Below are positions 16,487 through 25,248 of a stretch of DNA of 64,000 nt, piece by piece. The position numbers were made by a program, and so were the translations under genes. The DNA is from Bullifex porci (lineage in GTDB: Bacteria; Spirochaetota; Spirochaetia; Sphaerochaetales; Sphaerochaetaceae). The DNA is taken from NCBI RefSeq assembly GCF_009695635.1, contig NZ_VUNN01000001.1:1-64000 (forward strand). Reading direction: 5' to 3'. Each line of letters starts with the position of its first letter. The first letter of the stretch is position 1. The notes under the pieces were generated by a model. It was not told where the DNA came from. It searched no databases and was given only the letters and a program-made list of their open reading frames with translations.

Positions 16487-16942
16487 ATGTTAGAAGTTGG
16501 AACTAAAGCACCAGATTTTGAAGCTGTTGATCAAAATGGAGAGCTTCATAGACTATCAGATTATAGAGGAAAGAAGCTAATTCTTTATTTTTATCCTAAG
16601 GATAATACTCCAGGCTGTACGAAGCAGGCTTGCTCATACTCAGAAAATAGACCTCATTTCTTAGAAAAGGGTGTTGAGGTTGTTGGTGTAAGTAAGGATA
16701 GTGTTGCATCTCATAAAAAGTTTGAGGGTAACTATAACTTAAGCTTCACAATTCTCTCTGACCCAGATAGAAAGATTATTGAAGCTTACGATGTTTGGAA
16801 GGAAAAGAAGAACTACGGTAAGGTTTCAATGGGTGTTGTAAGAACAACCTATTTAATCGACGAAGAGGGTACTATTATTTTGGCAAATGATAAAGTAAAG
16901 GCAGCTGAGGATGCTACAAAGATGCTGGAGAAGCTTTCTTGA
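16487..16942 (+). CDS. bcp: Thioredoxin-dependent thiol peroxidase (Bcp/PrxQ)
   Basis: This peroxiredoxin reduces hydrogen peroxide and organic hydroperoxides in the cytoplasm using thioredoxin. The 151-aa length is typical. The peroxidatic Cys is in YPKDNTPGCTKQAC (about residue 45), followed five residues later by a second Cys, as in PrxQ-type enzymes. Other conserved parts are GVSKDSVASHKKF and the Arg of VVRTTYLID. AAGGAG lies 9 nt before ATG. It overlaps yaaA by 3 bp in an apparent oxidative-stress operon. Confidence 0.93.
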   Translation: MLEVGTKAPDFEAVDQNGELHRLSDYRGKKLILYFYPKDNTPGCTKQACSYSENRPHFLEKGVEVVGVSKDSVASHKKFEGNYNLSFTILSDPDRKIIEAYDVWKEKKNYGKVSMGVVRTTYLIDEEGTIILANDKVKAAEDATKMLEKLS

Positions 16943-17682
16943 AGATTATTCTCTCTCCTGCAAAGAAGATGAAGGTAGACACTGATGGATGGATTACTCC
17001 GACTGTGCCTTTCTTCATCGAGAAATCAAAAAGAATAGTAGAAGAGCTAAGAGGACTATCCTATGATGAGCTAAAGAAGCTATGGGCTGCGAGTGATGAC
17101 ATTGTAAGAAAAAGTATTGAAATGCTAAGAGTCCATAGCTTTGATAGCCAATTAACACCAGCAATTCTAGCATATGATGGAATTGCATTTACTCACATGG
17201 CTCCAAATGTGTTTGAAAAGGATATGTTTGACTATGTGGAGGAGAACTTAATAATTCTATCTGCTCTATATGGTGCACTAAAGCCTTCAAATGGTGTTAT
17301 GCCATATAGACTCGAGATGCAGGCTCAGCTTGGTATAGATGATAATAAAAATCTATATGAGTATTGGGGCGATAAAATATATAGCTATATAAAGCCTGAG
17401 GATGGGATAATAGTTAACCTTGCATCAAAGGAGTACTCTGATGCTATTTTGCCATATGCAAAGAGCGATAGAGTAGTTGATATTATTTTTGTAGAGGAAA
17501 GTAAGGGTAAGCTCGTAACTAAGGCAACCTTTGCTAAGATGGCTCGTGGTGAGATGGTCCGCTTTATGGCGAAAAATAGAGCAAGAGACATTAATGAAAT
17601 TAAAGAGTTTAATATACTCGGCTTTTGCTATAGAGATGATTTATCAAATGATAATAAGATAGTTTTTGAGAGAAGAAAATGA
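16939..17682 (+). CDS. yaaA: Peroxide stress protein YaaA (DUF328/UPF0246)
   Basis: YaaA lowers free iron and protects DNA from peroxide in E. coli. The 247-aa sequence shows the family start ILSPAKKM, the central HMAPNVFEKDMFDYVEENLI and ILSALYGALKP motifs, and the RARDINEIKEFNILGF end. The start is TTG at 16939, overlapping the bcp stop, giving translational coupling. Its place directly after a thiol peroxidase supports a role in peroxide defence. Confidence 0.92.
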   Translation: MKIILSPAKKMKVDTDGWITPTVPFFIEKSKRIVEELRGLSYDELKKLWAASDDIVRKSIEMLRVHSFDSQLTPAILAYDGIAFTHMAPNVFEKDMFDYVEENLIILSALYGALKPSNGVMPYRLEMQAQLGIDDNKNLYEYWGDKIYSYIKPEDGIIVNLASKEYSDAILPYAKSDRVVDIIFVEESKGKLVTKATFAKMARGEMVRFMAKNRARDINEIKEFNILGFCYRDDLSNDNKIVFERRK

Positions 17683-18086
17683 TTACATATACTGAAGAAA
17701 AGATATTTACTAAGTCTCAGGTTGAGGATTTGTTTTTATCTGTTAATTGGCTATCAGGTAAGTACCCAGATAGGCTGATGAAGGCTCTATTAAACTCTTC
17801 AACTGTAATTACAGCTTGGGATGGAGACTTATTAGTAGGCTTAGCTAGAGTTTTAGATGATAAGGCTATGATGGCTTACATTAACTATGTATTAGTACGC
17901 CCTTCCTATCAGGGACAAAGGATTGCAACTAATATGCTTAATATCATAAAAGAAAAGTATAAGGACTATCTCTATATAGAAGTAATGCTCGAAGATAAAG
18001 GTAAGCTTCCATTTTATGAAAAGAATGGGTTTAAAGAGATGTGTGATGGAACCGGTGCTCTAATAAGGAACTTAGATATAAAGTGA
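17679..18086 (+). CDS. GNAT-family N-acetyltransferase
   Basis: The 135-aa protein has the GNAT acetyl-CoA-binding motif (VLVRPSYQGQRIATNML, about residues 71-87; pyrophosphate loop Q-x-x-x-x-A variant) and the C-terminal LPFYEKNGFKEM strand-helix. The length matches single-domain GNATs. The acceptor is unknown. ATG overlaps the yaaA stop as ATGA, so it is translationally coupled in the same operon. Confidence 0.85.
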   Translation: MITYTEEKIFTKSQVEDLFLSVNWLSGKYPDRLMKALLNSSTVITAWDGDLLVGLARVLDDKAMMAYINYVLVRPSYQGQRIATNMLNIIKEKYKDYLYIEVMLEDKGKLPFYEKNGFKEMCDGTGALIRNLDIK

Positions 18087-19849
18087 GTACTATTATCTCA
18101 TTAGAATTAGATTCTCTATTTGCTTACAACATAGAAGCCTTCTATGGAAAGATTTGTGAAAGGGTTAAGGTTGATTTATCAGGCGATGTAGTAATTGAAA
18201 GCTACTCTGAGGAGTTTTCACTTAAAAAGCATGATTGCTTTAAAATTAGTAATGAAAACTTAATTAAGCTATTTACATTCTTTAAAGACTTTAACCATAA
18301 AGGCTCAGCTATTTCCTCTGATGATAAAGGTATGTGGGTTCTTTCACTATATTATAGTGATGGTACAATTATTACATTCTCTGATTCCTTTAATCTTTCT
18401 AAGGATACTTTAGTTGCATCTGATGCACTTAGAGTACTCCTTAATAGGCCTACTCTAGTTGCACTTGATAGCTGCCCCAAAAAGGAAAGAATTAGCTCAT
18501 TTACTATCACTTTAAAAAAGAATAATGAGCTACTTGAGAAGATAATTTTTAATGAAGGTGAGAAGACTCTAAAGCTATATAAGAATGATGGCTTTAAGGA
18601 AAAGTATATTGAAATAAAGCTTCAGGTTTTCCAGCTTGAGAATATAGAAAAGGCCTTTCCATTTGAATTCTTCTTAGAGAGTAGTATAAAGCTATATAGA
18701 GCTGAATATGACTTTTCTTTTACTGCTTCAACTCTTTATCATGGTAAATATTGCTTTGATTCACCATTTTACTATAAGTCGATTAATCTTCCTATAGATG
18801 GATTATTATCTACAATTAAAGAAATTACAAAAGAAACTAATTCTTTTATTTTGTTTAATGATATAGCTAGAAAAAGAAAAAAGAATGAGTATATCTTTGC
18901 TAAAGCTTCCTTTGAGGGGTATGAAAAGGGATACTCCTTTATGACCTTAAATCCATATATAAGAAAGGAAGCAAAGGCTATAGTTGAAACAAATAACTCC
19001 TTAAAGGCTGTAGAGATTAAGGAGCTTGCAACCGATAGTGCTAAAAACTCTCCCTTCCCATTTAGTAAAACAAAAGCGATCTATAGCTTACTAGATGTTG
19101 ATAATCCTATTATTAAACCGCTAAGTGAAGAAAAAGCAGTTGAACACTTCTTTAAAACTATTAGTAATAGTAAACATGCTAAGGACTCATCCTTTCTTCC
19201 AATTCTTATTAATAGTATATCTGTACTTCTTAGCTCTAATTTAAGTGTCTATATCCCAGCTATTCCTAATAGTGAATTAAATGAAAAGGCTCAGTACTAT
19301 ATCATTCAAAACGATGAGCTATCGCTTTTTCCATGCTTTTTAAATGAAGCTGATTTCGAGAGTGAAAATAGTGCTGTTTTACATGTTGTATCAATTACTG
19401 AGTATGTGAGAATTTTTAATGATATTCCAAATGTAAAAGAGGCAATTATTATTAGAGGCCATGAGCATGCGATAATATCAAGAAGATATATTAATATCGC
19501 TTTAGTACACCCAATTAAATCAACAGTTTTAGAGATAGCTGTTAAGCAGGAGGATATTAAGGCTGATATAATGATTATTTATAAAGAATCAGCATTATAT
19601 TTGGAATATAGAGAATCTGGACTTTTAAAGGGTAAAAAGACATTCTTTCCTGATGAAGGAATTTATCTATTAAAAAATGATCATTATTACTCTCCTATAG
19701 AGCTTTATGATATTTTTGATAAGCTATCAAATTCTGGTTATACATCTATTTCTATCTCAAAAAGTATAGATAGTGATATATATAATATTGCTAGAAGCTA
19801 TCAATTGCTTCATAGCGATAAGCTTCTTGATATATACATTTGCTTGTAG
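18083..19849 (+). CDS. Conserved-looking protein of unknown function, 588 aa
   Basis: I do not recognise a family for the whole protein. GTG at 18083 overlaps the previous stop, so it is coupled to the yaaA operon. The protein has no signal peptide or membrane segment. The N-terminal half (1-300) is mixed alpha/beta with many Lys/Phe residues. Residues about 370-480 (SVYIPAIPNSELN, then ELSLFPCFLNEADFES and HVVSITEYVRIFNDI) weakly resemble the SseB N-terminal domain pattern of a strand, a loop, and a 'FxxxxE' helix. The C-terminus ends in helix-strand repeats. The SseB hint is inference only. Codon use matches its neighbours. Confidence 0.5.
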   Translation: MSTIISLELDSLFAYNIEAFYGKICERVKVDLSGDVVIESYSEEFSLKKHDCFKISNENLIKLFTFFKDFNHKGSAISSDDKGMWVLSLYYSDGTIITFSDSFNLSKDTLVASDALRVLLNRPTLVALDSCPKKERISSFTITLKKNNELLEKIIFNEGEKTLKLYKNDGFKEKYIEIKLQVFQLENIEKAFPFEFFLESSIKLYRAEYDFSFTASTLYHGKYCFDSPFYYKSINLPIDGLLSTIKEITKETNSFILFNDIARKRKKNEYIFAKASFEGYEKGYSFMTLNPYIRKEAKAIVETNNSLKAVEIKELATDSAKNSPFPFSKTKAIYSLLDVDNPIIKPLSEEKAVEHFFKTISNSKHAKDSSFLPILINSISVLLSSNLSVYIPAIPNSELNEKAQYYIIQNDELSLFPCFLNEADFESENSAVLHVVSITEYVRIFNDIPNVKEAIIIRGHEHAIISRRYINIALVHPIKSTVLEIAVKQEDIKADIMIIYKESALYLEYRESGLLKGKKTFFPDEGIYLLKNDHYYSPIELYDIFDKLSNSGYTSISISKSIDSDIYNIARSYQLLHSDKLLDIYICL

Positions 19850-19895
19850 TCTCTATTATGTAACAGCAAGTGCTACTTGAAATAAAAAAATAATT

Positions 19896-19924
19896 TTGTA
19901 AGGTAGTTTTTGATGTAGTAATAT
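19896..19924 (+). promoter_or_regulatory. Promoter placing transcription start at the ATG (leaderless) of the amidohydrolase gene
   Basis: TTGTAA (19896-19901), a 17-bp spacer and TAATAT (19919-19924) end 6 nt before the ATG at 19931. There is no Shine-Dalgarno sequence in front of this ATG. A start 7 nt past the -10 element would make a leaderless mRNA. Confidence 0.45.
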
Positions 19925-19930
19925 ATAACT

Positions 19931-21289
19931 ATGAGTAATATTTTGATTCAAAATGGTCTTTTAATAGATACAGAATGGAAAAGAAGAGCCGATATCTTGA
20001 TTAGTGGCTCAAAGATTATAAAGATTGCTCCTCATATTAATGAGGAAGGAGCTAAAATAGTTCATGCTGATGGGATGCTAGTCCTCCCAGGCTTAATAGA
20101 CGCACACACTCATTACCACTTAATTTCACGTGGTACTGTTACTGCTGATTCCTTTAGAGAGGGTAGTAGATTAGCTGCCTTTGGTGGTGTTACTACCGTT
20201 ATTGATTTTGCTGATGATGATAAAAAGAACCTTGCTCAATGCTCAAGAGATAGAATAAGTGCTATGAGTAAGGAGATGAGTATAGACTTTTCTCTACACC
20301 AGGGTGTATATGGCTATCGTGAATCGTTAAAGGAGGAGCTAGAGGAGCTTAAGAAGCTAGGGGTTGGCACTATTAAGCTATTTACTACATATAAAAATGT
20401 AGGATATTTAGTTGAAAATAGAGATGAGCTTAAGTCTATCTTCTCAATGTGTGGTGAGCTTGGCTTAATGATTAGTATCCACTGTGAGGATGATAAAACT
20501 ATTGAAGAGATCTCAAATAGCTGGAAGGGTGATTTTAGTCCAAGTAGCCATCCAGATTTAAGACCTTCTATTGCTGAAGCTCGTGCTATTGAGTATGTTG
20601 GTTCAATTGCTTTAGAGGCAAATGTTGGACTTTATATTGTTCATCTCTCCTCTAAGGAAGGTCTTGAGGTTGTAAGATCCTTAAGAGATAGAGGCTTAAA
20701 GATTATTGTTGAAACAACTCCACACTATCTTTTCTTAGATAGAAGTAAGCTTGAGGGTGAATTTGCATCACTATATGTTATGACACCTCCTTTAAGAACT
20801 AAGGAGGATAATGAAGCATTGCAGGAAGCTCTTTGTAATGGAGAAATTCAGGTAGTAGCATCTGACCACTGTGCCTTTACATATGAGCAGAAGCTAAGAA
20901 GCTCTGACACAAGAACTATTTATCCTGGAATCCCGGGAACAGAGGAAATTCTTCCTTTAATTTATTCTCTTGTTGCACAGGGTGAAAGACTAACAGTGAA
21001 TGAGCTAGTTAACTTACTCTCAACTGGTCCTGCTAAGTACTTTGGTCTATATCCTCAAAAGGGTGTATTACGAGAGGGTAGTGATGCCGATATCGTAATC
21101 TTTAATCCAGATTACCTATGGACTCTTTCAAGAGAGACAACACACTCTGCAAGCCTATATACTCCTTATGAAGGAATTAATGTTCAGGGTAAGGCTGTAA
21201 TGACATATTTAAGAGGTCGCTTGATTATGGGTGACAACATGTACCTCGGTATCGATGGTGATGGTCGTTTTGTTAAAGCAACACGTTGA
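19931..21289 (+). CDS. Dihydropyrimidinase/hydantoinase-family cyclic amidohydrolase
   Basis: The enzyme should hydrolyse a cyclic diamide (dihydropyrimidine, hydantoin or allantoin type). The binuclear-metal set of the D-hydantoinase group is visible: HxH in DAHTHYH (about 59-61), bridging Lys in GTIKLFTTYKN (about 149), His in SIHCED and IVHLSS, and Asp in ASDHC (about 315). The length of 452 aa fits. PyrC-type dihydroorotase is encoded separately at the right end of the window, so this is a catabolic paralog. It is followed by a terminator and a cytidine deaminase fusion, which suggests pyrimidine or hydantoin turnover. Exact substrate unknown. Confidence 0.82.
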   Translation: MSNILIQNGLLIDTEWKRRADILISGSKIIKIAPHINEEGAKIVHADGMLVLPGLIDAHTHYHLISRGTVTADSFREGSRLAAFGGVTTVIDFADDDKKNLAQCSRDRISAMSKEMSIDFSLHQGVYGYRESLKEELEELKKLGVGTIKLFTTYKNVGYLVENRDELKSIFSMCGELGLMISIHCEDDKTIEEISNSWKGDFSPSSHPDLRPSIAEARAIEYVGSIALEANVGLYIVHLSSKEGLEVVRSLRDRGLKIIVETTPHYLFLDRSKLEGEFASLYVMTPPLRTKEDNEALQEALCNGEIQVVASDHCAFTYEQKLRSSDTRTIYPGIPGTEEILPLIYSLVAQGERLTVNELVNLLSTGPAKYFGLYPQKGVLREGSDADIVIFNPDYLWTLSRETTHSASLYTPYEGINVQGKAVMTYLRGRLIMGDNMYLGIDGDGRFVKATR

Positions 21290-21312
21290 CTTGACTATAT
21301 TTAAATGGTACA

Positions 21313-21338
21313 AAAGCTATGCTTAGGCATAGCTTTTT
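21313..21338 (+). terminator. Terminator after the amidohydrolase gene
   Basis: AAAGCTATGC pairs perfectly with GCATAGCTTT around TTAG and runs into TTT. It lies 24 bp past the stop codon. It also shows that the apparent upstream start of the next ORF (21305) is not real. Confidence 0.8.
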
Positions 21339-21358
21339 GCTTAGAAAGAGGGTTAATA

Positions 21359-22510
21359 ATGATAAAAGCTATTTTATTTGATATGGATGGCGTTTTAGTC
21401 GATAGCGAAGAGGTATCAATAAGGGTTGGTGAAGAATACTTTAAGAGTAAGGGTGTAAATATTACTCATGATGATTTCTTACCTCATTTAGGAGGTGGAG
21501 AGAGAAAATTCTTTGAAGGCCCAAGTAAGGCTAAGGGGTACTCATTAAATTATGAGGATGCTTCACAGTTCTTTAAGGAGCACTATGAAGAGTATCTTAG
21601 TAAAACTCATGCAGCACTACCAGGAATTGATATTGTAAAAAGAGCAAGAAAAGCAGGAATTATTACTGCTGTGTGCTCATCGGCTCCACGATGGAAGGTA
21701 TTTGTAAATATTGCAGCAATAGGGCTAGAGGAAAGTGACTTTGATATGGTCTTTTCTGGTGAGAGCGTAAAGAGGAATAAGCCTTTTGGTGATATCTATC
21801 TTAATGCAGCAATCAATTTGGGCTTAGATCCTAAGGAGTGTATTGTTGTTGAAGATAGCTTATTTGGCGTTAAGGCTGGTAAGAATGCTAATATGAGAGT
21901 TCTTGCAGTAACAGGTACAGAGAGTGCTACCTCACTAGCAGCTGCAGGCGCAGATGTGATTGTTACAGATTTATCAGCTATTACAGAGTTTACAAATCCT
22001 ACTGAGTTTGAAGCTATCTTTGAGAATTATAGTAAATCAAATAGTGATGGTATTTTATATGGAACAAGCTTTATTACTCCATTTAAAAGAAGGGCTAGCG
22101 ATGAAGAAATCATTGAAAGGATGATTAAAGAAGCCTCAATGGCAAGAGATAATGCATATGCACCATACTCAAAATTTAAGGTTGGAGCTGCTCTATTAAG
22201 CGCTGCGACAAATAGAATTTATAGAGGGTGTAATGTTGAAAACTCATCATATGGAGCAACAATTTGTGCAGAAAGAAATGCTGTTATACATGCTATAGCA
22301 GAGGAAGGAAGCCTTGGCATAGATATCTTGGTTGTTTATTCAGATGATGATCCTCCAGCACCTCCTTGTGCAGTTTGCTTACAGGTATTAGCAGAGTTTT
22401 CTCGTCCAGATACTAAGGTCGTATTAGCTAGTGTTGATGGTTTTAGAAAAACCTATCTATTTAAGGAGCTTCTACCTAATCCATTTATTTTTCCAACATT
22501 GAGGAACTGA
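21359..22510 (+). CDS. HAD phosphatase - cytidine deaminase fusion protein
   Basis: Residues 1-215 form a HAD-IA phosphatase of the beta-phosphoglucomutase/pseudouridine-5'-phosphatase type: nucleophile in FDMDGVLVDS, motif II VCSSAP, Lys in RNKPFGDIY and motif III VVEDSLFG. Residues about 250-383 form a tetrameric-type cytidine deaminase: zinc ligand and proton shuttle in GATICAERNAV (about 303) and the two Cys of PPCAVCLQVL (about 337-340). The ORF is continuous, with a linker of about 35 residues and no internal ribosome-binding site, so it is a true fusion. It could dephosphorylate and deaminate nucleotides in succession in salvage. Start at 21359 (AGAGGG upstream). Confidence 0.85.
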   Translation: MIKAILFDMDGVLVDSEEVSIRVGEEYFKSKGVNITHDDFLPHLGGGERKFFEGPSKAKGYSLNYEDASQFFKEHYEEYLSKTHAALPGIDIVKRARKAGIITAVCSSAPRWKVFVNIAAIGLEESDFDMVFSGESVKRNKPFGDIYLNAAINLGLDPKECIVVEDSLFGVKAGKNANMRVLAVTGTESATSLAAAGADVIVTDLSAITEFTNPTEFEAIFENYSKSNSDGILYGTSFITPFKRRASDEEIIERMIKEASMARDNAYAPYSKFKVGAALLSAATNRIYRGCNVENSSYGATICAERNAVIHAIAEEGSLGIDILVVYSDDDPPAPPCAVCLQVLAEFSRPDTKVVLASVDGFRKTYLFKELLPNPFIFPTLRN

Positions 22511-23790
22511 TGAAAAAGATTTCTATTATTTTATTAATTGTTTTACTTATCACCTCCTGTGTAAGCTCTACTAAACCATTTGTTAGTGAGCCTTATACAG
22601 ACTCATCCTTAAGTATAGATGAAAAGCTAACACTTGGAGGCGCTACTAAGATGGCTTTGCCTTATCCTGAGAGCTACTTTGATGCAAAGGAGTTTTTATT
22701 AAAGTATACAGAGCTAATTGAAAATGCTGAGGATTATATTTTGATTTCTACATTCCTAGGTAGTGCTTGTGAGGGCTTAGAGGATTTTTACAATACATTA
22801 GCTAAAAAAGCTGAGAGTGGTATTGATGTCTATATGATTCTTGATGCAGTTTCTTCTCTTGATATGACAGAGAGTAAGAAATATATGTATCCTCTCTATT
22901 TCTTAAAGGAGAGTGGTGTTCATCTAATTGAATATGCTCCAATGAGTATATTAAGAATAATTGCTCCACAAAATTTAATAATTAGAGACCACAGAAAGCT
23001 AGTAGTAGTTGATGGAAAGATTGCTGTCCTTGGTGGCATGAATATGAATTATATCTCTCTTGGTAGTGATGATGTAATTGACCTTCAAAAGGATAGTATG
23101 TATGTCTTTGAGTCAGCAAATCTATCATCTGCATTAACAGATGAATTTGTAACAATATGGAACCAAATTACTGCAGTTGATAAGCTTGATAGAGCTAGTT
23201 TAAAGAGCTATAGCGATGAAGAGGATAAGCTTGTATTAGATGGCTATCTATTTAACCAGGGTCCTGGAACAGAGGCTTCAATGTCAACGATGTTTGCTTC
23301 ATTAATTAACAGCGCTGAGGAAGAGATAGTAATGCTTCCTTATATGGCTCTTCTTGATAATAATATGTTTGAAAGCTTAAAGGCTGCTGTTGAGCGTGGT
23401 GTAAAGGTAAAGATGTATCTTCCAATCGATAGTAGAGAATATGTACAAAAGGCTCTCTACTATGATTACCATAGATTAGTAGAAGCAGGCTTTGAGGTTT
23501 GGTTTGAGTTCTCTGGTAGAGAGTATAATAACGCATTACTTCATCAAAAATTAGCAGTTGTTGATAACCAATATACAGTTATAGGCTCTGCAAACTTTAA
23601 CTATCGTTCTATGAAATCTTCATTTGAAATTGCATTAGTTATTGACAGCATCGATTTCGCAACTCAAGCGCTTTCGCAGGTTAATGATATTAGTAAGGAT
23701 ATGAAATTATTAACTCTTGAGGATGCTTTAATACTTAAGAAGGAGAAGGGCAACCTATTTAACTATCTCTTCTCATACTATGGAGGTTGA
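22510..23790 (+). CDS. Phospholipase D / cardiolipin synthase-like lipoprotein
   Basis: The 426-aa protein has a lipoprotein signal (lipobox ITSC, Cys about 17) followed by two PLD domains. The HKD motifs are IRDHRKLVVVDG (about 157-170, with GGMN after it) and ALLHQKLAVVDN followed by GSANFNYRS (about 342-365). Cardiolipin synthases of this superfamily are normally membrane-anchored by helices; here the enzyme is lipid-anchored outside the inner membrane, so a periplasmic phospholipid transfer or hydrolysis role is inferred. ATG overlaps the upstream stop by 1 bp, and the following exported proteins form one operon. Confidence 0.8.
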   Translation: MKKISIILLIVLLITSCVSSTKPFVSEPYTDSSLSIDEKLTLGGATKMALPYPESYFDAKEFLLKYTELIENAEDYILISTFLGSACEGLEDFYNTLAKKAESGIDVYMILDAVSSLDMTESKKYMYPLYFLKESGVHLIEYAPMSILRIIAPQNLIIRDHRKLVVVDGKIAVLGGMNMNYISLGSDDVIDLQKDSMYVFESANLSSALTDEFVTIWNQITAVDKLDRASLKSYSDEEDKLVLDGYLFNQGPGTEASMSTMFASLINSAEEEIVMLPYMALLDNNMFESLKAAVERGVKVKMYLPIDSREYVQKALYYDYHRLVEAGFEVWFEFSGREYNNALLHQKLAVVDNQYTVIGSANFNYRSMKSSFEIALVIDSIDFATQALSQVNDISKDMKLLTLEDALILKKEKGNLFNYLFSYYGG

Positions 23791-23792
23791 TG

Positions 23793-24299
23793 ATGAAAAA
23801 GTTAGTTTTATTATTAGTTATATCTATATGCTTACTCTCTTCTCTTAATGCATTTTCACTTGGCTATGGAGTAAGCACATCTGGAAATGCTGGTGCTTTA
23901 AAGAGTGCAAGTGTTAACTTAAAGGGTCTTTGTGATTTCACATCATCAAGAAGAGCTCTATTAACTGTTGATGCAGGCTTTGGCTTTAATAATAGCTTAA
24001 CATTTGGATTAAATAATATTGATATAAAGCTGAGTGCTTATCCTGTAGTTTTTTCTAAGCATATCTTTTCATTTATGTTTATTAACTCAATGGCATATGC
24101 ACCTGGCTTAGGTGTAGGAGTTATGTTTGATAGAGATTTGAACCATTACTACACTGTTAATTTAGATTTAATTCATCTCTATGATACTCAATATGTTTAT
24201 GATTTCTTATCACCTATGATTTATTTTGATAAAGAGTTTAAATATGCAGGGTGGGGCGTTGAGCTATTCTCTATGAGCATTTTATTTGGAGGAAGATAA
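23793..24299 (+). CDS. Exported protein, probable small outer-membrane barrel
   Basis: A signal peptide (MKKLVLLLVISICLLSSLNA) is followed by about 150 residues of alternating strands rich in Gly, Phe and Tyr (LTVDAGFGFNNSLTFGLN, then PGLGVGVMFD). There is no cysteine at the cleavage site. The family is not recognised. Start: of three tandem possible starts (TTG 23787, ATG 23790, ATG 23793), 23793 has the best spacing from GGAGG (23782-23786). It overlaps the next gene by 1 bp, so the two barrels are probably made together with the PLD lipoprotein. Confidence 0.6.
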   Translation: MKKLVLLLVISICLLSSLNAFSLGYGVSTSGNAGALKSASVNLKGLCDFTSSRRALLTVDAGFGFNNSLTFGLNNIDIKLSAYPVVFSKHIFSFMFINSMAYAPGLGVGVMFDRDLNHYYTVNLDLIHLYDTQYVYDFLSPMIYFDKEFKYAGWGVELFSMSILFGGR

Positions 24300-24826
24300 T
24301 GAAAAAGACAATTGCTTTAATATTTTTAATTTTAATTAATCTTTCTCTCTTTGCTGGAGATTACTTTGATGTTTCATTAGGCTTTGGCCACTATACAGAT
24401 TTTAAGAAAGCAAATTCCTTAAGCCTAGCTTATAGCTCAACTATTGGATTAACAGATCGTTTAGAGCTAATACTAACTGGTGTAAGTGAGGTAACTCCTG
24501 AGCCTTTTAGTAATAATGAGCTTCAAATTGGACTTGATTTTGCATTAATGGGTCAAAGATCTACTGCAACAGAGGTTGCTGGAAGCAGTATTAATACTCT
24601 CATTGGTGGTGGTTTAATTATTTCTCAAGCTAAGGGAAGCTTCCTTCCTAGCGGTGTATTTTTAAATATTACACCTATTACAATTGGAACACCTATACAT
24701 GGAAGAAGAGAAAGAGCCTTTGAAATAGGGTGTGCCTATGATTGGTTTGAAAATAAGTTTAAGTTTACTTTCTCATTTATTAAGCTTGATTTCTATGTTA
24801 GAGGTAGCTGGAGAGATTACAAATAA
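24299..24826 (+). CDS. Exported protein, probable small outer-membrane barrel
   Basis: The 175-aa protein has a signal peptide (MKKTIALIFLILINLSLFAG) and a strand-rich mature part (YFDVSLGFGHYTDFKK, ELILTGVSEV, FKFTFSFIKLDFYV). The family is not recognised. It overlaps the stop of the previous exported protein (TAATG). A strong hairpin 11 bp after its stop (24837-24861) may end the operon. Confidence 0.6.
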   Translation: MKKTIALIFLILINLSLFAGDYFDVSLGFGHYTDFKKANSLSLAYSSTIGLTDRLELILTGVSEVTPEPFSNNELQIGLDFALMGQRSTATEVAGSSINTLIGGGLIISQAKGSFLPSGVFLNITPITIGTPIHGRRERAFEIGCAYDWFENKFKFTFSFIKLDFYVRGSWRDYK

Positions 24827-24836
24827 TTATTAAAAG

Positions 24837-24861
24837 GGAGATAGCCGTAATGACTATCTCC
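24837..24861. terminator. Hairpin GGAGATAG/CTATCTCC, copy A
   Basis: A perfect 8-bp stem encloses CCGTAATGA. It lies between the convergent barrel gene and the truncated Rpn copy, and is preceded and followed by A/T-rich sequence. It is repeated at 25423-25447. Confidence 0.55.
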
Positions 24862-24915
24862 TTATAAATATTTACTATAGAAGGCTTCTTCTTTTAAAAG
24901 CCCCTTTTTAATCTA

Positions 24916-25248
24916 TTACTTAGCAAAGTAAGATTTCATATCCATTTCAAACTTTTCAACAGTAATATTAAGCATATTAGCACCAGTTTCCTTTGTAATT
25001 TTTCCATCCCGAGTAAGCTCATAAAGAGTTTTTTCTGTTCCCTGAGATAATCCCTGAGAAAATCCCTGAGAAAATCCCTGAGAAAATCCCTGAGAAAAGC
25101 CTTCATCATAACTATGCTTTTTCATTTGTTCTATAGCTCTACACATATTATTTCCTCCATCATTTGGTATTTTATCATTAACAAGTGCTTCAATTAACTC
25201 GTAAGTTACTTCATTAAGATTCTTAAAATATTCTTCACTATTATCCAA
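24916..25248 (-). pseudogene. Truncated C-terminal copy of the Rpn-family nuclease
   Basis: The 110 codons match the last third of the full-length neighbour (25502-26374) almost residue for residue (YFKNLNEVTYEL, IPNDGGNNMCRAIEQMKKH, GTEKTLYELTRDG), but the nuclease domain is missing. The ATG at 25248 and the codons MDNSE arise at the break. It also carries an expanded run of SQGF units absent from the full copy. A short protein may still be made, but it could not have nuclease activity. Confidence 0.7.
25040..25099 (-). repeat. Five tandem 12-bp units encoding SQGF
   Basis: CCCTGAGAAAAT-type units, nearly identical, are repeated five times in frame, giving SQGFSQGFSQGFSQGLSQG. A 12-bp period preserves the frame when units are gained or lost. 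Repeats of the form EGxxxG at this position are common near the C-terminus of Rpn proteins. The full-length neighbour has only one comparable unit (ISLG). Confidence 0.8.

Larger units (their letters stand above)
24836..25242. repeat. Duplicated segment, copy A
   Basis: This segment is homologous to 25422-25780 throughout, from the GGAGATAG hairpin, across the shared C-terminal codons of the Rpn-like gene, to the LNEVTYEL codons. Copy A is longer because it carries five 12-bp repeats (25040-25099). Beyond 25242 the two copies have no resemblance. Confidence 0.85.

Noticed and set aside
21305-21358. Upstream start for the HAD-cytidine deaminase gene
   Set aside because: The segment is a perfect terminator hairpin for the previous gene; ATG 21359 has a ribosome-binding site and starts the HAD motif correctly.
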